Positions 41,531 through 45,745 of a stretch of DNA of 45,745 bases are shown here, in pieces. Numbering within the stretch: the first letter of the stretch is position 1; each line of letters begins with the position of its first letter. The stretch is from Chrysochromulina tobinii (Eukaryota > Haptophyta > Prymnesiales > Chrysochromulinaceae), in assembly GCA_001275005.1 (NCBI GenBank), contig JWZX01002432.1:1-45745 (forward strand), read 5' to 3'. The notes under the pieces are model-generated. The model was not told the DNA's origin and did no database searches. It was given only the letters and a program-made list of their open reading frames with translations. The position numbers and the translations under genes were made by a program.

Positions 41531-43996
41531 AGTTGATAATAAAGTCATCTCAGGCGACTTACGCGTCGATGGCTCGGTGGACATCGGTGAGAAGCTGACC
41601 GTTGGACAGGACGGCGAAGGTGTGATCCACGGGAGGCTGCAAGGTCACCAGGCGGACCATGCCGAGTGGATGCCGCGCCATGACCCCGGCGAGGTCCTCA
41701 TGCCCGGTGACGTGGTGGCGCTCACTCGCGACGCCAACGGCACGCAGATCAAGGTCTCGAAACACGCGATGGGGTTCATAGACTCGGCGGATGTCGAGTG
41801 GGTCGTAGTGCCAACCAACCCGCAGATCCTCGGCCATCAGCCTCCACCTGGCGAGGAGCACCTGCACGTGCCCATCGTCTTCATGGGCCAAGTGCCTGTG
41901 CGTGTGGAGGGCAGCCCGAGGGCGTCGAGGTACCTCATGCCGTCTGATCGCCTTTGTGTTTGCCGCTGATTGCCTCTGATGACCTCTTGATGGTCTCCCT
42001 CATCAGGTACCTCGTCCCCTCGGGCAAGGAGGATGGCACAGCGCGCGAGCTGCGGGAGGACGACGAGGACGAGGACGTGTTCGGTCAGGTGGTCGGTCAG
42101 GTGGTCGACGCGGTCATTCGTAACGGGCGCGTCGAGGCGTGGGTGATGCGCTCCTCTCCGCTCGACCGCTGGCGCCAGATGAAGCACAGCCGCCAAATGC
42201 AGAGGGATGCCGATGAAAGGGTGGCGGCGGCGCCAGCGCCAGCAAACAAAGTGCGCCTTCCCGAGCGCTTCGAGGAGCTGCGACTGCTCTCGTCGACTGC
42301 GGACGCTAGACTGCTTTCGTCGACTGTGGACGCGGGCCTCTACTCGAAGCTCGAGTCGGGCGGCACCTTCAACATAGCCGAGAAGGTGCTGCCCCTCGCC
42401 GACGACCTCAAGCGCCTCAGCACGGCCAAGTACCTGCTCAACGTCCCGGCCAACCTGCTCGCCCTCGGCGCCGTCGTGCTCCTCGGCGGCGAGTTCGCAC
42501 TGATCGCGGCGGTGCCCGACGACAACGCGGTGCTCCTCAGTGTTCAGGTGGTCACCGGCCTGCTCGCGGGCGGCGGTGCGGTCATCCTTCTCGCCACTTC
42601 CTTCCTCGTGAGAGGCATGTCGCTCGCACCTGCACACGACAACGGCGTGGAACTCAGCACCGTCGTCGTGGAGGGTGCGCCGGTCGTGGGCGTGTGCAAT
42701 GGCGTCTATCATCCCGCGCCAGACGACCATCCAGCCGACGGCAAGCCCTTCTACTGCAACCAGCACGGCGCCGCAATCGGCTGGTGGGACGAATCGTCGC
42801 CTCCGCCCTGCGACGACCCCTGGATGACGGCGGCGGACGAGCGGGCGGCGGAGGAGCGGGCGGCGGAGGAGCGGGCGGCGGACGAGGAGACGGCAGCGAC
42901 GAAGGCGGCGACGAGGCCTCTCGATTCGCAGGCGAAGGCTAAATGGCTGAAGATATATGCGCATCTGTGGATACGAGGTACTGCGAGTCAGTGGGCGGTG
43001 ATCCCCCCGCTAATCCGTCGGTGCCCCTCTGCGCTCATCCGCGAGGTACGAAAGCGGCAGCGAATCGCCATGACTTGGCGGGGGCTGGCAAACGCGGCGC
43101 TCAATGCGGAGTTGGGGGTGTTCTCATGGCAGCCGCTTGTTGACCGTTTGTTGTCGTTCATGCCTCCCGCCCAGAGCACCGGCGAATCCTTCGCGGCCGC
43201 TCTCACATGCCGCGAACACAAAATGCTCACCCGGGTGCGCCTCGCGGCTCTCGCCGCTCGTCCGGAAGGAGCGTTTTGGAGCATTTTGGAGCTCGTGGCC
43301 GAGCTCGCCCCCCACCAGCCTGGCCGTTGTGCCAGGCTCCCCGTTGCCCAGGCTACGTTGTGCCATACGCTATCGCCATCACTTCGGGCTGAGGCCTCTC
43401 ACCACCGCCCTCGCCCCATAACAGCAGCGGCTCGGGCGGAGTGGCGGAAGTTATCATGGGAGCAGAAAATTCTCACGGAAGCCTGCGGCGGAGGCCCACG
43501 TGTTGGTCCATCGCGCGCCGTTGACGGCACTTCCCCGGCCGCGAAGGCGGCGGCGGACAAGGCGGCGGCCGACAAGGCGGCGACCGAGAAGGTGGCGGCG
43601 GAGGAGCTGCGGCGCCGTGCCACGGCGCTGGGCCTGCTGCAGGTGCTCACGACTGCCAGCATCGCCGACGACGCGACGTTGAAAAAGTCGATCACGTTTT
43701 GCGACGAGTACGGCATAACGAGCGTCTCCGACATGGTCGAGTACAACCTGGTCCAAGACTTTGTTCGCCATCTCGGCCTGAAGACGGTCCCCGGCAAGAA
43801 GCTGCTCAGCATGCTGCAGACACCGACATCCGGACTCGCCGCCCAGTTGAGCGACCGCCTGTTCTCCCCGAGCAGCAGCCGCAAGTCCTCCAGCGCCACG
43901 ACTGTGGAGCCTTCGGTGGAGGCAGAGGAGCCTCAGAACCTCGACGCGGTTTCCGAACCTGTGGCCGAGGCCATTTTCAAGGCGCTGTCGGCCTAG
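40854..43996 (+). CDS. Duplicated-family protein with peptidase-G2-like domain and two membrane helices (two exons, ~1021 aa)
   Basis: Join 40854-41929 with 42007-43996. N-terminal ~1-220: a conserved module with no recognised family (SWDQRLSEILGFI, HVFFVEGDGQD, PDLIAVKRAS, GEWQLALLEGHPDFG, PDMNKKRR). Residues ~232-410: a beta domain like the peptidase_G2/IMC-type domain of phage, cyanobacterial and algal surface proteins: ADHAEWMP...PGDVVAL...VVPTNPQILGHQPP...HLHVPIVFMGQVPVRVEG, continuing across the junction as RYLVPSGKEDGTA...VVDAVIRNGRVEAWVM. Two membrane helices follow (~503-524 and ~534-557). Then come a Cys/His/Trp-containing block (VCNGVYHP...FYCNQHG), an Ala/Glu coiled coil, and a SAM-like helical domain near 890-957 ending HLGLKTVPGKKLLSML. 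The stop is TAG at 43994. Autoproteolysis is possible but unproven. Confidence 0.7.
41930..42006 (+). other. 77-bp intron flanked by 9-bp direct repeats
   Basis: Donor AG|GTACCT, acceptor CATCAG|GTACC, phase 2. Removing it joins the two halves of the G2-like domain (GQVPVRVEG...RYLVPSG), as the family pattern GQVPVkV.G....GdyivpSg requires. The 9-bp AGGTACCTC occurs at both boundaries (41928-41936 and 42005-42013), a hallmark of intron gain by tandem duplication or insertion. Confidence 0.85.
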
Positions 43997-44374
43997 CTGG
44001 CCCAGCAGGCCCACGCGGAGGCTGCGCGGCAGCAGTTCGAAATAGAGACCAGGGTGCAGGTGGCCTTGATGCAGAAGATAGTCGCGGACAAGAAGGAGGC
44101 AGCTGGTGCGGCGGGGGAGAGCACGGCGCCCCCCGCCTTGAGCCTCAAGAAGCCCTCTGAGCTCAAGGGCCGCGACCCCTACGCGCCGATCGCATCTCCT
44201 CGGCGGGGTCTCGAAGGGAGAGAGACGTCCCGCCGCGAGAAGGCTGGGCCTGGGATGCCGGAACAGCCTGGCGGTAGGAATGTGCAGGACCTGGACTCGC
44301 AGCCAGCAGCGGTCGAGACGAAGCATCCAGCAACGGAGCGCATTGAAGATCGCGAGGCCGACATTCTTTCTTGA
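43997..44374 (+). other. In-frame coding-like extension after TAG
   Basis: Directly after the TAG the same frame stays open for 125 codons to a TGA at 44372. It begins LAQQAHAEAARQQFEIETRV, continuing the helical, charged character upstream, and includes VALMQKIVADKKEAAG and a Lys/Pro-rich tail. Either the TAG is a nonsense change, it is read through, or it is spliced out. A GT at 43949 and an AG at 44004-44005 would define a 57-nt (19-codon) intron that removes it and keeps the frame. Confidence 0.5.
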
Positions 44375-44555
44375 GGCCTGATGAGGGTACGTACAGCTGT
44401 AGTACTGTTCTCTAACCCGCCTGACCCGCTGTGTTGTTCCTGCCCGCGACCTCTCCCCCTGGTATAACGGTCGCTCATCCGTACACTGAGGGCGGCCGGA
44501 GTAGCTTGTGTTTTCCCCCTCTGTGGGGGGGAAAGTATGTGCAGTATCCGTATGT

Positions 44556-44721
44556 GTGTCCCGGCTCCCCCCGGGGTTTTGAATCGGTGTGAATACATGT
44601 GAGTACAGTACGACCGTTTCGCGAGGCGAATCCGATCGTGTCCGAACACGATCACGTCGGCCTGTGAATTTCGTCAATCGTGCTTTTTAATGCACGTTCC
44701 GGCGACCGCGAAGGCAAGGAC
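44556..44721 (+). promoter_or_regulatory. Leader element and two hairpins before the second G2-family gene
   Basis: One leader core at 44559-44576 (GTCCCGGCTCCCCCCGGG) points at the ATG at 44722, about 145 bp away; its poly-T arm is degenerate (TTTTGAATCGG). Two adjacent hairpins follow: TTCGC-GAG-GCGAA (44618-44630) and the perfect GATCGTGT-CCGA-ACACGATC (44634-44653). They could be protein- or RNA-level control sites. None of this is found before the first family copy. Confidence 0.45.
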
Positions 44722-45745
44722 ATGGACGTCGAGAGTGAGTTAGAACCTATTGTCGACCTCGAAAGCATTCCTGATCAAGACCCTCAGCCAGACGCCGAAG
44801 ATGACTATGCTTCGATGTTGGCTCACGAAAGCAGAGCTGATCCTCCCGGGGAGCTTACAAATCATCACGGTCAAGGAATGAGCGACGAACCCAACGCTTT
44901 GGACCCTCAAATGATCGATGAACCCGGTGTTGGCGCTGCCCTCGTAACAACATTCCAGACCTCGGGTGGTGGCGGTGCTGGTGGCGCTGATGCTGGTGAT
45001 GCTGGTGGTGCCGGTGGTGGTGACGTGGCGGCCTCCGCTGACCTCGGCCTGCACGCCCTGGTCCGCTCCACCTCCTCGCGGCTGCCCGCGATCAACAACA
45101 ACCCGCAGCTCGGCTCGGTAGCGCAACCCCTCTCACACGTCTGGAGCGATGTCCTTGGCAACATTCCGATTAAAGATAAAAGCTGGGATCAGCGCTTGAG
45201 CGAGATCCTTGGCTTCATCCGAGGAAAAGAACCGTGGGAGATCAAACCAGAGGACGCGAAACTGCTCCTCGTGAGCAGATTGGCATGGAAGGGCGCTTTG
45301 CAGGTGCCGAGCCTGAAACATGCCAACTTGGTCCACAAGTCTGAGCCGCACGTCTTCTTCGTAGAGGGCGACGGGCAAGATATGGGCGACATCGGAGAGA
45401 GCGACTATGAAAGAGTCAAAACCAGTGGCGCGGACTCGCACGCTGTCACTCCATTCCCCGACTTGATCGCAGTGAAGCGGGCCAGCTGCTCGCCTGGGAA
45501 GGATACCCCAAACCCCAAAAAGGTGGGCGAGTGGCAGCTAGCGCTTCTGGAAGGCCACCCTGATTTCGGGAGCAAAACATTCCGAGGCGCTCTTGAGCTA
45601 AAAGAGGAACGGGAAGGCGGATATGGCCGTGATGGAATCAAGCTCAGACTGTTTGGTCCGAAACTCGTTCACTCGGTCCCCGACATGAACAAGAAACGCA
45701 AGGTCAATGCTGGCTCGAGCTCAGATGCGCCCGTGAGCGGGAGGG
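44722..45745 (+). CDS. Second copy of the G2-family gene, cut by the window end (341+ codons)
   Basis: Paralog of the gene at 40854. From codon 53 (MSDEPN...MIDE) it follows copy 1, but with a ~58-residue Gly/Ala/Asp-rich insert (GGGGAGGADAGDAGGAGGGD...) before LSHVWSDVLGN. The rest is nearly identical to copy 1 through NKKRK (a nuclear-localisation-like basic cluster). An ATG 52 codons upstream of the copy-1-equivalent start is in frame with no stop, giving an acidic N-terminal extension (MDVESELEPIVDLESIP). I therefore place the start at 44722, with 44878 as the alternative. The sequence is open to the window edge, so the G2-like and membrane domains, if present, lie outside. Higher similarity in the conserved module than at its edges suggests recent duplication or gene conversion. 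Confidence 0.75.
   Translation, partial: MDVESELEPIVDLESIPDQDPQPDAEDDYASMLAHESRADPPGELTNHHGQGMSDEPNALDPQMIDEPGVGAALVTTFQTSGGGGAGGADAGDAGGAGGGDVAASADLGLHALVRSTSSRLPAINNNPQLGSVAQPLSHVWSDVLGNIPIKDKSWDQRLSEILGFIRGKEPWEIKPEDAKLLLVSRLAWKGALQVPSLKHANLVHKSEPHVFFVEGDGQDMGDIGESDYERVKTSGADSHAVTPFPDLIAVKRASCSPGKDTPNPKKVGEWQLALLEGHPDFGSKTFRGALELKEEREGGYGRDGIKLRLFGPKLVHSVPDMNKKRKVNAGSSSDAPVSGR

Overview
The window is nuclear DNA from a GC-rich, intron-poor eukaryotic microalga with a secondary plastid. A haptophyte fits best, but that assignment is inference from gene content and style. Supporting signs are GT-AG introns (two defined well enough to place), mitochondrial proteins (prohibitin PHB1, an S49 protease), an axonemal-type protein (CFAP298-like), and plastid proteins whose N-termini look bipartite (signal peptide then transit peptide: the rubredoxin-domain protein and Tic22-like protein). 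Pro-rich, Gly-rich and Ala-rich low complexity is also abundant. No rRNA, tRNA, CRISPR array, virus or intact transposon was found.

Layout. 1-4965: dispersed and palindromic repeats with a DUF3431-like gene (+) and a GT61-like glycosyltransferase (-). 4966-10512: S49/SohB-like protease (+), TrhO/TSTD2-like rhodanese protein (-), CFAP298-like protein (+). 11387-13931: plastid rubredoxin-domain protein (-) and Vta1-like ESCRT factor (+), sharing a 199-bp divergent promoter. 14529-20657: temptin-domain extensin-like membrane protein (-), four-EF-hand protein (-), Cys-rich membrane protein (+). 21195-25925: NEK-like kinase (-), prohibitin (+), FkbM-type methyltransferase (+). 26238-30878: a 1546-codon reading frame joining an RsmJ/YpiP-like methyltransferase to a two-domain AAA+ ATPase. 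31887-35656: IQ-motif protein (-), Tic22-like protein (+), small coiled-coil protein (-), PG-rich-repeat protein (+). 36559-40675: large repeat protein (-) and PPP-family phosphatase (+). 40854-45745: two neighbouring copies of an undescribed family; the first has a peptidase-G2/IMC-like beta domain, two membrane helices and a C-terminal helical domain, and the second runs off the window.

The genes are mostly unrelated housekeeping and surface genes packed as convergent and divergent pairs, not an operon. The most interesting signals are as follows. (1) A short repeated element with core CCCGGCTCCCCCCGGTGTC lies just upstream of five unrelated start codons, always in the same orientation relative to the gene. 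(2) The duplicated G2-domain family contains a 77-bp intron bounded by 9-bp direct repeats and an in-frame TAG followed by 125 more open codons. (3) There is a methyltransferase-AAA+ fusion with a frame switch at a run of ten G. (4) The palindrome TACATGTA is strongly enriched, mainly between genes.
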